Shown here: in pieces, positions 26,301 to 34,828 of the stretch
How the letters are laid out: every line of letters starts with the position of its first letter
Position numbering within the stretch: the first letter of the stretch is position 1
Assembly (NCBI RefSeq): GCF_026625605.1
Contig: NZ_CP113054.1
Location: 1,550,001-1,614,000, forward strand
DNA length: 64,000 nucleotides
Direction of reading: 5' to 3'
DNA from: Luteolibacter sp. SL250
GTDB lineage: Bacteria; Verrucomicrobiota; Verrucomicrobiia; Verrucomicrobiales; Akkermansiaceae
Position numbers and translations under genes: made by a program
The notes under the pieces: model-generated
Told to the model about the DNA's origin: nothing
Database searches by the model: none
Seen by the model: only the letters and a program-made list of their open reading frames with translations

Positions 26301-27397
26301 CCACCTCCGAGATCCAGCACCGCGCCGACTTTTCGGAAATCCGCTACGCCCAGTGCTGGGAGGACTCCCGGTTGCTCGTTGGCGGCATGCTGCCCGCGGG
26401 CCGGGACTGCCTCAGCATCGGCTCCGCCGGGGAGAACAGCTTCGCGCTGCTGGCGGCGGGCGCGGCCTCCGTCACCGCCGCCGAAATGAACGCGGCGCAG
26501 ATCGCGTGCATCGAACTACGGAAGGCATCGTACCTGCATCTGGACCATGACGGGCTGCTGCAGCTCATCGGCTCCAGGCCGTGTGACGACCGGCAGGCTA
26601 TCTATGGGGAAATCCGCAACGCCCTGCCGGAGGAGGTGCGTGCATTCTGGGACGCGCGCCCGGAGGCGGTCGCGGCGGGTGTCGGCTCGGCGGGGAAGTT
26701 CGAGCGCTACTTCGCCACCTTCCGCAGCCGGGTGCTGCCGCTGGCCCATGGCCGGAAGCGGGTGCTTTCCTTGCTGGAACCACGCGATCCCGGTGCGCGG
26801 CTGCATTTCTACCAGAAGGAATGGAACAACCGCCGCTGGAGGTGGATCTTCCGGATCTTCTTTTCCCGGACCGTGATGGGGGCGCTGGGCCGTGATCCGG
26901 AGTTCTTCAAATACGTGGAGGGTTCCGTCGCGGACCGCATCCTGTCCCGCACCCGGCACGCGCTGGCGGTGCTGGATCCATCGGAAAATCCCTACCTGCA
27001 CTGGATCCTGACCGGCACCCACGGGGATGCGCTGCCGGATGCGCTGGAGGAGCGGAATTTCCCGCTCATCCGCGAAGCCATCGCTGCGGGGAGGTTCCGC
27101 ATCGCGCCCGGGTCGATCGAGGCCTTGCTCGAATCCGAGCCTGACCGGCGTTATGGTGCGTTCAACCTTTCGGACATCTTCGAATACATGAGCGAGGACA
27201 ACACCGCCGCGCTGCTGGGGAAAATCACGGACGCCTCCGTCCCCGGGGCGCGTCTGGCGTATTGGAACATGCTGGCCCCGCGGTCGCGTCCCGCATCGCT
27301 GGCCCACCGGCTGCGGCCCATCCCGGCGGATGATCTTTTCGGAATGGACCGCGCGTTCTTCTACAGCCGCTTCGTCGTGGAGGAGGTCATGGAGTGA
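26297..27397 (+). CDS. DUF3419 (BtaA-like) aminocarboxypropyltransferase
   Basis: A 366-residue protein of the DUF3419 family. The N-terminal half has 'YAQCWEDSRLL' and the AdoMet-binding 'LSIGSAGENSFALLAAGA...AEMNAAQ'; the C-terminal part carries 'NLSDIFEYMS'. The best-known member, BtaA, moves the 3-amino-3-carboxypropyl group of AdoMet to diacylglycerol in betaine-lipid synthesis. The partner N-methyltransferase BtaB is absent here, so an ordinary DGTS pathway is not shown; the acceptor could be another lipid alcohol made by this operon. Overlapping ends with both neighbours (ATGA upstream, GTGA downstream) point to tight co-expression. Confidence 0.82.
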   Translation: MTTSEIQHRADFSEIRYAQCWEDSRLLVGGMLPAGRDCLSIGSAGENSFALLAAGAASVTAAEMNAAQIACIELRKASYLHLDHDGLLQLIGSRPCDDRQAIYGEIRNALPEEVRAFWDARPEAVAAGVGSAGKFERYFATFRSRVLPLAHGRKRVLSLLEPRDPGARLHFYQKEWNNRRWRWIFRIFFSRTVMGALGRDPEFFKYVEGSVADRILSRTRHALAVLDPSENPYLHWILTGTHGDALPDALEERNFPLIREAIAAGRFRIAPGSIEALLESEPDRRYGAFNLSDIFEYMSEDNTAALLGKITDASVPGARLAYWNMLAPRSRPASLAHRLRPIPADDLFGMDRAFFYSRFVVEEVME

Positions 27398-28716
27398 CCA
27401 GCTACGAATGGCTCTGCGTGCTGGTGGTGGTGTTCATCCTCGCCGCAGGCCTGCCATCTGTCCGTGCCATCACCGCCCGCTGCGGAGCCTCGCCGGAGGT
27501 TTCCCGGAAGTCGGTCCATGTGCTGATGGGGCTGGTCTGTGTTTCCTTCCCATGGGTGTTCGGCCGGCCGTTGCCGGTGTGGGTGCTCGCGGCGGCGGCC
27601 ACCATCCCGCTGGCGGTGGTGCGCTCCATCCCGGCGCTGCGCAGCGGGGTCGGCTCCGCGTTGCACGGGATCAAGCGGCCATCGTATGGCGAGGTGCTGT
27701 TCGCCCCGTCGGTGGCGGCGGTGTTCCATTTCTCCGGTGGGGATCCCTACTTGCACGGCATCCCCATCGGGATCCTGACACTGGCTGATGCGGCCAGCGC
27801 CGTGGGCGGCACCCGCTGGGGCAGGCGTCACTATGGGGTGGGGGAGGGTTTCAAGACGGTGGAGGGCTCGTTGATTTTCCTGACCACCGCGTTCCTGTGC
27901 GTGTTCCTGCCGCTCTTCCTGGGCGGACGGCTGGAGATGGTGCATGCGCTGTGGGTGGCCCTCATCCTCGCCACCCTGGCGATGATGGCGGAAGGGATCT
28001 CCGACCGGGGCTTCGACAACATGGTGATCCCGCTGGGCTGCATCTTCGCGCTCGACCGACTGTTACTACTGGACACCCCGTCGCTCATCTGGCGGTTCAT
28101 CGTGCTCATCGTCCTGCTGGTGCTGGTGCTGGTGGGATCGCGCTGGTCCACGCTGAACGGCGGCGCGTTGCTGGGCAGCGTGCTGCTGGGTTACGGCTGC
28201 GCCATCCTCGCGGACTGGCGGTTCGCGCTGCCGCCGTCCGGTGTCTTCATCTCCCACCTCATCACCACGCGGAAGCATCATCTCATCAAGGCGTTCGACC
28301 ACCGTCTGGATGCGGTCGTTTCCCATGCCATCGCCGCCATGCCGTGGGTCGTCGCGGTGGCGCTGGACCGGTTGCCGGTGGCGCTCGGTCTGGCGGGCGT
28401 GTCCTTCGCGATGATGGCGCAGCTCGCCATCCTGGACACCGCCACCCGCAACTCCGTGCCTGGGCTTTCACCGAGGCCGCTGCGGGCGGTGCTGAAAGGA
28501 GCGCTCATCGCCGCGCTGCCGGGCTTGGTCTTGCTGTGGCCGTATGCCGGCGCGCTGGTGATCCCGGTCGCATCGGCATTTGGCGCGACGCTGATGGCCG
28601 TGCTATGGTTCGGCAAATTGTCACGCTCCTGGCGGGGCGGTGACACCGCACTGTGGATGGTCAAGGGCGTGCTCGCCCTGGCCGTCTCCCTCACCGCTTT
28701 CCTTTTCCGTCCATGA
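27394..28716 (+). CDS. Phytol/dolichol-kinase-like membrane protein
   Basis: A 440-residue membrane protein with about a dozen hydrophobic segments, starting at GTG 27394 inside the upstream stop (GTGA). 'RKSVHVLMGL' (about 37-46), 'LTLADAASAVGGTRWGRRHY...KTVEGSL' (about 129-157) and 'AEGISDRGFDNMVIPL' (about 195-210) match the VTE5/SEC59-type phytol and dolichol kinases, which phosphorylate isoprenoid alcohols with CTP. The C-terminal half (STLNGGALLGSVLLGY onward) resembles a second, DUF92-like membrane unit, giving roughly double the usual kinase length. With HMG-CoA reductase and UbiA in the same operon, a prenyl alcohol is the natural substrate. Confidence 0.75.
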   Translation: MTSYEWLCVLVVVFILAAGLPSVRAITARCGASPEVSRKSVHVLMGLVCVSFPWVFGRPLPVWVLAAAATIPLAVVRSIPALRSGVGSALHGIKRPSYGEVLFAPSVAAVFHFSGGDPYLHGIPIGILTLADAASAVGGTRWGRRHYGVGEGFKTVEGSLIFLTTAFLCVFLPLFLGGRLEMVHALWVALILATLAMMAEGISDRGFDNMVIPLGCIFALDRLLLLDTPSLIWRFIVLIVLLVLVLVGSRWSTLNGGALLGSVLLGYGCAILADWRFALPPSGVFISHLITTRKHHLIKAFDHRLDAVVSHAIAAMPWVVAVALDRLPVALGLAGVSFAMMAQLAILDTATRNSVPGLSPRPLRAVLKGALIAALPGLVLLWPYAGALVIPVASAFGATLMAVLWFGKLSRSWRGGDTALWMVKGVLALAVSLTAFLFRP

Positions 28717-29822
28717 ATCCGCTGGAAACCCTCATCACTCCCGGCCCGGGCATCCCGGAGATGTCGCTTGCGGAAAACCTGCCATCACCCGCAACTGTGG
28801 CTCCGGAAAGCGAACAGCCGGATGCGCGTGTCTTCGTCATGGAGGGCGGAAAGGTAGCGGCCCATCTCGCGCTGTGGTGGAGCGATGTCCCGCCCCACGC
28901 GGAGCACCGGCTGGGAGTGGCGGGAGGATTCACCGCGTTGGGTGGGGAAAGCTCCAAGGCCCTGTTGGATGCGGCGTGCGGTCATCTCACCGCCCAAGAC
29001 TGCACGCTGGCGGTCGGCCCCATGAACGGCAACACGTGGCGCAGCTACCGTTTCGTCGATGAATCCGGGGGGCGGCCGCCGTTCCTGCTGGAGCCCCGCA
29101 ACCATGAGTCCTATCCGGCATGGTGGCGGGCCGCTGGATTCGGCGAACTGTCCTCCTATTCCTCATCCGTGATGGAGCTGGATGGCAGTGAAGCGGTGCC
29201 TCCCGCGTTGAAGGAAAGGATCATCCGCTCCGGCATCAGCATCCGCCCGCTGGACCCGGACCGCTATGAGGAGGAACTGGCGACCATCCATGATCTCAGC
29301 CTGCGCAGCTTCACGAACAACTTCCTCTACACTCCGTTGGGCAGGGAATCGTTCATCGCCTCCTACCTGAAGGTGAAGCAGCATGTGGATCCGCAACTTG
29401 TCAGGATCGCGGAGCGCGACGAAGCGCCATGTGGTTTCGCCTTCGGCATTCCGGATCTGGAGTCCGCCGCGCGGGGGGAGCGTCCTGCGGTGATCGTCAA
29501 GACGCTGGCCGTCGATCCCTCATCCAGGAGCGCTGGACTTGGCAGCCTGCTGGTGGATGAACTGCACCGCATCGCCCGGGGAAAGGGATACACGGAGGCG
29601 ATCCACGCGCTGCAGCACCAGACGAACACCTCCCTGAAGATCACCGGCAGGCATGAGGGCCGTGCGTTCCGGAGATATGTCCTTTTCTCGAAAGATCTGC
29701 ACCCATCGTTGGACGGTGTTGCGGGAACGGAGCGCGGACTTCAGTCCGCATCTTCCGGAAGTCCGGATTCTCCGGGGCGGACTGAAGTCCGCGCTCCAAT
29801 TCACCTGGGCACCAGCATATGA
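28713..29822 (+). CDS. GNAT-family acetyltransferase-like protein
   Basis: A 369-residue protein starting at ATG 28713 (ATGA overlap with the kinase-like gene). Residues about 170-330 form a GNAT domain; 'VIVKTLAVDPSSRSAGLGSLLVDELHRIA' is the acetyl-CoA binding motif A. The first 150 residues form a less clear domain with 'VGPMNGNTWRSYRFV'. The C-terminal 30 or so residues are encoded by a palindromic repeat (29729-29797) that runs in frame into the ATGA overlap with the ligase gene. The enzyme probably N-acylates an amine; in this operon an amino group introduced by the DUF3419 enzyme is an attractive but unproven acceptor. Confidence 0.72.
   Translation: MNPLETLITPGPGIPEMSLAENLPSPATVAPESEQPDARVFVMEGGKVAAHLALWWSDVPPHAEHRLGVAGGFTALGGESSKALLDAACGHLTAQDCTLAVGPMNGNTWRSYRFVDESGGRPPFLLEPRNHESYPAWWRAAGFGELSSYSSSVMELDGSEAVPPALKERIIRSGISIRPLDPDRYEEELATIHDLSLRSFTNNFLYTPLGRESFIASYLKVKQHVDPQLVRIAERDEAPCGFAFGIPDLESAARGERPAVIVKTLAVDPSSRSAGLGSLLVDELHRIARGKGYTEAIHALQHQTNTSLKITGRHEGRAFRRYVLFSKDLHPSLDGVAGTERGLQSASSGSPDSPGRTEVRAPIHLGTSI
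29729..29797. repeat. Long palindromic (REP-like) repeat inside a coding region
   Basis: Two exact 21-base inverted arms (29729-29749 and 29777-29797) surround a 27-base loop. The arms contain GCGGACTTCAGTCCGC, itself palindromic. The element lies in the 3' end of the GNAT gene and adds about 23 codons. Related GGAGCGC...CTTCAG sequences occur at 45286, 55663 and 55930. Confidence 0.8.
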
Positions 29823-31384
29823 ATCTGGTCGCGTTGTTGGTGGAGCGTGCGGCGGAGCACCCGGACCGTCCGGCGTTGGTCGATTCGGCGGGTGGTGTGG
29901 ATCGTGTGTTGACCTACCGGGAGTTGATGGACCGCGTGGCGGGCGGGGCTTCCTTTCTCAAGCGGAGCGGTTTGAAAAAGGGCGACACCGTTCTGCTGCT
30001 GCACCCGGTATCCATCGAGCTTTATGAATTCCTGCTCGCGGCTTTCCACCTCGGCGTCCGGGCGATGCTGGCGGACCCGTCCGGTGGCAGGGCTTTCATC
30101 TCCCTCTGCTGCCAGCGGGTGCGGCCCGCCGCGTTCTTCGGTTCATGGAAGGCACAGGCATTCGGCATGATCATTCCGGAGATCCGGAAATGCCCGATGC
30201 GCTTCCGCACCGGGGCATGGTTTCCCGGCACGGTGAAGTGGAGGACGGATGCCACTCCCGATGACCTGATGGACGTCCCGCAGGATGAACCGGCGCTCAT
30301 CACCTTCACCAGCGGCAGCACGGGCGTGCCGAAGGCGGCGGTCAGGACACACGGCTTCCTGCTCGCCCAGCACCGCGCTCTTTCCAGGTCGCTCGATTTC
30401 CGTGACGGCGAGGTCGATCTGATCACGCTGCCTGTCTTCGTGCTGGCGAACTTGGCCTCCGGCCTGACGAGCGTCCTCGCGGCGACGAACCTGGCGAAGC
30501 CCGGCTCACCCGATACGGCGGCGGTCCGCGGCCAATGCGAACGCCACGCCGTCACCCGCTGCGCCGCATCGCCCGCGTTTTTCGAGGCATTCCTGCGCTC
30601 CCCGGACGGCCTGCCGCCGCTGCGGCGCATCTACACCGGCGGCGCGCCGGTCTTTCCCGATCTCCTCCGACGGCTCCGCAGAGTCCTGCCGGACGCGGAG
30701 ATCCACTCCGTCTTCGGCTCGACGGAGGCCGAACCCATCGCCCATCACCATCCGGATGAGGAAGCCGCCGCCCTGACGAAGGAAGGCGCCGGCCTCTGTT
30801 CCGGCCTGCCGGTCGGGGAGATTTCGCTGCGCGTCATCCGGGACCACTGGGGCAGGCCACTGGGGCCGATGGATGCCGTGGCCTTTGACGCGCTGGAGCA
30901 GACTCAGGGTCAGGCGGGCGAGATCATCGTCAGCGGGGATCACGTGCTGCCGGGGTATCTGGACGGGATGGGCGACCGGGAGACGAAGATCCATGTGGAC
31001 GGAACCATCTGGCACCGCACCGGGGACTCCGGATGGCTGGACGCCCACGGCAGGATCTGGTTGCTGGGACGCTGTGCGGAAAAACTGCCCGCATTCCCTG
31101 CTGCCGGTGGATTGCCGGCGGATGCGTTCCGTTATCCGTTCGCGATCGAGTGCGCCTTGCGGGAAAGTTTCCCAGGCATCCGCATGGCCGCGCTGGAGTG
31201 GAAGGGGGAGCGTCTGTTGGTGGTGGGGAAGAACCTTTCGACGGAGGAACACGCCGCGATTTCCGGAATGGCCACGGCGTTCGGGATGCAGCGCGTGGTC
31301 AACCTGCCGGAACTGCCGCTCGACCGCAGGCACAACGCGAAGATCGACTATCCGGCGTTGCGGAAGCTGCTGGAAGGAAGGTAG
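29819..31384 (+). CDS. AMP-dependent synthetase/ligase (OleC-like)
   Basis: A 521-residue adenylate-forming enzyme. It shows 'TFTSGSTGVPKAAVRTHGFLLAQH' (ATP-loop motif), 'SVFGSTEAEP', 'HRTGDSGWLDAHGRIWLLGR' and a C-terminal 'NAKIDYPAL' with the catalytic lysine. The overall pattern, including the 'GAP..PDLLRRLRRVLP' segment, resembles OleC, which makes beta-lactones from beta-hydroxy acids in hydrocarbon synthesis; ordinary acyl-CoA/acyl-AMP ligases are the alternative. The other ole genes (oleA, B, D) are not nearby. It is the last gene of the operon, its ATG overlapping the GNAT stop. Confidence 0.8.
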   Translation: MNLVALLVERAAEHPDRPALVDSAGGVDRVLTYRELMDRVAGGASFLKRSGLKKGDTVLLLHPVSIELYEFLLAAFHLGVRAMLADPSGGRAFISLCCQRVRPAAFFGSWKAQAFGMIIPEIRKCPMRFRTGAWFPGTVKWRTDATPDDLMDVPQDEPALITFTSGSTGVPKAAVRTHGFLLAQHRALSRSLDFRDGEVDLITLPVFVLANLASGLTSVLAATNLAKPGSPDTAAVRGQCERHAVTRCAASPAFFEAFLRSPDGLPPLRRIYTGGAPVFPDLLRRLRRVLPDAEIHSVFGSTEAEPIAHHHPDEEAAALTKEGAGLCSGLPVGEISLRVIRDHWGRPLGPMDAVAFDALEQTQGQAGEIIVSGDHVLPGYLDGMGDRETKIHVDGTIWHRTGDSGWLDAHGRIWLLGRCAEKLPAFPAAGGLPADAFRYPFAIECALRESFPGIRMAALEWKGERLLVVGKNLSTEEHAAISGMATAFGMQRVVNLPELPLDRRHNAKIDYPALRKLLEGR

Positions 31385-31395
31385 GGTCTGAAGAT

Positions 31396-31500
31396 GTAGC
31401 GGAAGTCGTGAGACTTCCGGTGGTGGGGAAGTCCATGGACAACCGGAGCGGCTTTGGTGTGGGAGGTCCTCCCAGCCGAAGCTCTCACGAGCTTCGCTAC
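31396..31500. repeat. Inverted pair of REP-like repeats between convergent operons
   Basis: A GTAGCGGAAGTCGTGAGACT-type unit at 31396-31420 is mirrored by an inverted, slightly changed unit at 31476-31500. Each unit holds a small internal palindrome around CGTGAG. The pair lies between the ligase stop and the convergent P450 stop and could act as a two-way terminator or mRNA stabiliser. The right unit reaches the last bases of the P450 gene. A third copy of the unit lies at 55608-55632. Confidence 0.6.
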
Positions 31501-32828
31501 CCCTGCATGGCGCGCGCCCTCAGCCTCACCCGGAATCCATTCTTCATCCGCAGGGTGATCGACGGTTCCGCCCCGATGGTCTGGCCGGGCACGGCCTCCA
31601 GATCGAACTCCCGCAGGATCATCGGCAGGATCACCCGGGCTTCCGCGAGCGCGAATTCGCTGCCGATGCAGAAGCGTGGACCCGCACCGAAGGGGTAGTA
31701 GGACTCGTGGTCGCGCTTCAGGAAACGGTCGGGGCGGAAGACCTCCGGCTCCTCCCAGAAGTCCGGATGGCGGTGCAGCATGTAGGGGCTGAGGATGACG
31801 CCGGAGTTGCGCGGGATGTGGAAGCCGCCGATCTCGTCATCGGAGATGGCCCTGCGTTCCATCGCCCAGATCGGCGGGTAAAGGCGGATGCTTTCCTCGA
31901 AGACGTGCAGTGTGTCCGCCAGCTTCGGCAGGTCCTCCATGGTGGGCGTGCGGCCGCCGCAGACGGCATCGAATTCCTCCCGGATGCGGGTGATCCATTC
32001 CGGATGCCGGCAGAGCAGGTGGAGCGTCCACGCCAGCGCGTTGGCGGTCGTCTCATGTCCGGCGAGGAGAAAGGTGATGGCCTCGTTCCGCACGGCCTGG
32101 TCGCCCAGCGCGGCACCCGTTTCCGCATCCTCCCCGTGGAGCAGCATGGACAGCAGGTTGGGCGTTTCCGGCGGGTCCACCCGCTGCGCGGAAATGAGCC
32201 GCGAAATGATGCCATCCACCTCCACGAGTGATCTGCGGAAACGCAGGTTCGCCGGGGTTGGCCAACTCGCGGGCGGAGGCAGCAGGCTGCGCCAGCGGTG
32301 GTAGGTGTGGAGCATCATCCGGTGCATGGAGCTTTCCACCGTCTCCGCCTCCCGTCCCAGGTCCGCTCCGAAAAGGCACTGCCCCACCACGCGGAAGGTC
32401 AGCTTCATCATCTCGGACGCCGCGTCCGTTTCGTCCTTTCCCTTCCATCCGTCCAGCATGTCACGGGTGCAGGCGGCGATGCTGGAGACGAATCCGGCGA
32501 CCGCGCTGCGGTGGAACATCGGTTGGATCGTGCGGCGGCTCAGTTGCCACGCGGGGCCGTTGGAGGTGAGCAGGCTTTCGCCGCAGATGAGGCCGATGTT
32601 TTCGGAACTGCGGGACGCCTTGTCGTAGTTCCTGCGGTTGCGGATCATCACATGCGTCATGTGATCCGGGTGGTTGATCAGGTGGAAAACCAGCGGCCCC
32701 ACCTTGAATCGGACGATGTCACCATGGTCGCGCGTGCTTTCCTCCAGCAGGCCCAGCACGTCGTGGCGGATGCGGTGCAGGTGGCCGGTGAGGAATCCCC
32801 CGCGTGGAGATGGGGCGGAGCGTTTCAT
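31497..32828 (-). CDS. Cytochrome P450
   Basis: A 443-residue soluble P450 without a membrane anchor. 'FLLAGHETTANAL' is the I-helix oxygen-activation motif, EESIR the K-helix E-x-x-R, and 'PFGAGPRFCIGSEFA' the haem loop with ligand Cys387. The ATG at 32828 overlaps the stop of the sulfotransferase gene (ATGA). It needs a ferredoxin/reductase not found nearby. P450s of this look often hydroxylate fatty acids or terpenoids; with the sulfotransferase next to it, hydroxylation followed by sulfation is a reasonable inference. It faces the isoprenoid operon tail to tail. Confidence 0.93.
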   Translation of the reverse strand: MKRSAPSPRGGFLTGHLHRIRHDVLGLLEESTRDHGDIVRFKVGPLVFHLINHPDHMTHVMIRNRRNYDKASRSSENIGLICGESLLTSNGPAWQLSRRTIQPMFHRSAVAGFVSSIAACTRDMLDGWKGKDETDAASEMMKLTFRVVGQCLFGADLGREAETVESSMHRMMLHTYHRWRSLLPPPASWPTPANLRFRRSLVEVDGIISRLISAQRVDPPETPNLLSMLLHGEDAETGAALGDQAVRNEAITFLLAGHETTANALAWTLHLLCRHPEWITRIREEFDAVCGGRTPTMEDLPKLADTLHVFEESIRLYPPIWAMERRAISDDEIGGFHIPRNSGVILSPYMLHRHPDFWEEPEVFRPDRFLKRDHESYYPFGAGPRFCIGSEFALAEARVILPMILREFDLEAVPGQTIGAEPSITLRMKNGFRVRLRARAMQG

Positions 32829-33946
32829 GGGATGTCGTGGTCCCAGCGTTGGTAGATGCCGCCCCACTCCGAGCGGAGCTTGTCCTTCTCAGCGGCGGTC
32901 AGGGTCGTCAGCCGGTTTTTCTCATACCCATCCAGGGTGGAAACATAGCGGCTGATCTTTTCGGAAACCTTTTCCCACGCCGGGATGTCCAGCGCCTGGT
33001 AGATACCCTCCACAGTTCCCATGGGATCCCGCTCCACGTCACCGAAAGCCACCTCGTGGAAGTTCCCCGCCGGGATCAGCGGCAGGTCGCGGAAGAACGC
33101 GCCATACAGCTCCCGGTAGCGGGCGATGATCTCGTCATCGATGCGGCTGCGGTCCGGGCGCTGCAGGTAGGTGTGCCACATCGCCGTGTCATAGTAGTGG
33201 CGGAACGACTGGAAGACTTCGTCCGGCCTGCGGTGGATGTGGACGAACTTCGCGTCCGGGAACATCTCCAGCAGCAGGCGGATGCGGGCGGTGTGCGGCG
33301 GGGATTTCAGCAGCAGCGCGCGGCCGTATTTCAGCGTGAGTTTCTTGATGAACCATCGGAACGCTTCCATCCACTGCCACGTTTCCTCCCGCGTCGCGTC
33401 ATCAAAGGTCAGGTAGCGGTTGTAGAAGCTTTCTCGGCGCGGGAATGACACGCCCAGGTAGGAGGACATCAGGCTGATGAGCAGCGGCGCGAATTCATCC
33501 TCCTGTGGCGACTCGAAGCTGAGCGCCATGTTGTCCATGGGTCGCTTGTCCGGGATCATCCAGGCAAAGCGGCGCGTGTTCGCTTCCTCCGTCGTCAGGA
33601 ACGTGTGCGGGTTCACCACCTGATAGGTGTTCGCGAAGGCGAAGTTCACATCATCCTGCGCCAGCAGGTTGTGGAGGTGGGTGGTGCCGCTGCGCCAGTG
33701 GCCGAGGATGAACAACGGTGGCCGCGTGATCTCCGTCGCCTCGATCTTTTTATCGAACAGGCGTTCCTCCCGCCGTCGGTGGAAGGAGTTGAAAAGACTG
33801 AGCAGGGAGATGACCGCGGCCCGGTGCCAATACACCGCGTCCACCTGGAAGCGGTTGGCGTCGAGAAGCCGCCACCAATCGGCAGCGGTGATTCCGGAAA
33901 GGTAATTGTGGCCGATGCTCCAGCGGTGTTTTAGTCTGGTGCTCAA
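32825..33946 (-). CDS. Sulfotransferase family protein
   Basis: A 373-residue PAPS-dependent sulfotransferase. 'FILGHWRSGTTHLHNLL' (residues 79-95) is the 5'-phosphosulfate loop; 'LKSPPHTARIRLLLEMFPDAKFVHIHRRPDEVFQSF' contains the 3'-phosphate-binding region. The start appears to be TTG at 33946, since no ATG or GTG gives a full domain. It overlaps the P450 gene by four bases. It would add sulfate to a hydroxyl group of a small molecule or lipid. The divergent gene on the other side encodes a SnoaL-like protein 58 bases away. Confidence 0.9.
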   Translation of the reverse strand: MSTRLKHRWSIGHNYLSGITAADWWRLLDANRFQVDAVYWHRAAVISLLSLFNSFHRRREERLFDKKIEATEITRPPLFILGHWRSGTTHLHNLLAQDDVNFAFANTYQVVNPHTFLTTEEANTRRFAWMIPDKRPMDNMALSFESPQEDEFAPLLISLMSSYLGVSFPRRESFYNRYLTFDDATREETWQWMEAFRWFIKKLTLKYGRALLLKSPPHTARIRLLLEMFPDAKFVHIHRRPDEVFQSFRHYYDTAMWHTYLQRPDRSRIDDEIIARYRELYGAFFRDLPLIPAGNFHEVAFGDVERDPMGTVEGIYQALDIPAWEKVSEKISRYVSTLDGYEKNRLTTLTAAEKDKLRSEWGGIYQRWDHDIP

Positions 33947-34004
33947 ACAACCACCGGGTAAGCTGCATCCCTTGGATTTCCAAGTTCAAACTCCGCTCAT
34001 CGCC

Positions 34005-34598
34005 ATGTTCCGATTCCTCCGCGCCCTCGTTCCGGCCATCACCCTGCTCCTCTCCCACACTGCCCGCGCGCAGGATGCCACGGTGCCGATGGATCCCGAC
34101 CATGTCGAACTCCGCGCGCTGAAGGACCAACTGGTGAAGGGGATCAACGAGGGGAACATGGACCTCATCGATCCGCTGCTGCATCCGGACGTGGTGGTCA
34201 CCTGGCAGGACGGCCAGGTGTGCAAGGGACCGGCGGCCATCCGCAAGTTCTACGCGGACATGGCGGCGAAGTCGAAGAAGACCTTCCAGGGCTACAAGGT
34301 GCCGCCGACGGCGGACGAGCCGACCATCCTCCATGCGGGCAACAACGCGGGCGTCGCCTATGGCTACAACGTCGGCGTGTTCCATCTCGCGGGAAAAGAC
34401 TTCGAGATGAACAACCGGTGGACCGCCACCATGGTGAAGCAGGACGGCAAGTGGCTGCTCTCCAGCTACCACGTCTCGATGAACGTGCTGGACAATCCTC
34501 TGCTCAACGCGGTGAAGACACTGGCCATCGCCGGTTCCGCCATCGCCCTCGTTGTGGGCTTGCTCGTCGGGCGGGCGCTTGGACGGAGGCGCGGGTAA
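34005..34598 (+). CDS. SnoaL/NTF2-like secreted or membrane-anchored protein
   Basis: A 197-residue protein with a signal peptide (MFRFLRALVPAITLLLSHTARAQ), an NTF2-like fold of about 120 residues ('LKDQLVKGINEGNMDLIDPLLHPDVVVTWQDGQVCKG' is the typical SnoaL/DUF4440 opening) and a C-terminal transmembrane helix followed by 'GRALGRRRG'. It is therefore probably exported and held in the inner membrane by its tail. NTF2-like domains are small binding or isomerase folds; no catalytic residue can be assigned. It is transcribed away from the sulfotransferase/P450 pair. Confidence 0.7.
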   Translation: MFRFLRALVPAITLLLSHTARAQDATVPMDPDHVELRALKDQLVKGINEGNMDLIDPLLHPDVVVTWQDGQVCKGPAAIRKFYADMAAKSKKTFQGYKVPPTADEPTILHAGNNAGVAYGYNVGVFHLAGKDFEMNNRWTATMVKQDGKWLLSSYHVSMNVLDNPLLNAVKTLAIAGSAIALVVGLLVGRALGRRRG

Positions 34599-34622
34599 TT
34601 TTCATGTGTCCGCCGTTCACGC

Positions 34623-34793
34623 GGCAGCGTCATGGAGTGCGGCAGTCCTCTGCCGCTATCAGTCGCGGGCGGGATTTTCCCTGAAATGAAAACGCCACCC
34701 GCAAGTTGGGGCGTGGTGATTTTTACCACATCGTCCGGCAGGTGATGTCCTCCCCCAAAGCGGCGGAGGGCCGCAGCACTCCATGACGCTGCC
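34623..34793. repeat. Imperfect inverted repeat in the gap 34599-34828
   Basis: The 230-base gap between the SnoaL-like gene and the convergent SGNH gene holds no gene. A GGCAGCGTCATGGAGTGCGG-type unit at 34623-34657 is mirrored by a similar inverted unit at 34759-34793, each with an internal CCGCCGC-type hairpin. It resembles the paired palindromes (BIME-like) seen elsewhere in the window. Confidence 0.6.
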
Positions 34794-34828
34794 GCGCCTG
34801 TGGCGTTCCCTTTGCCTCACGGCGATCA

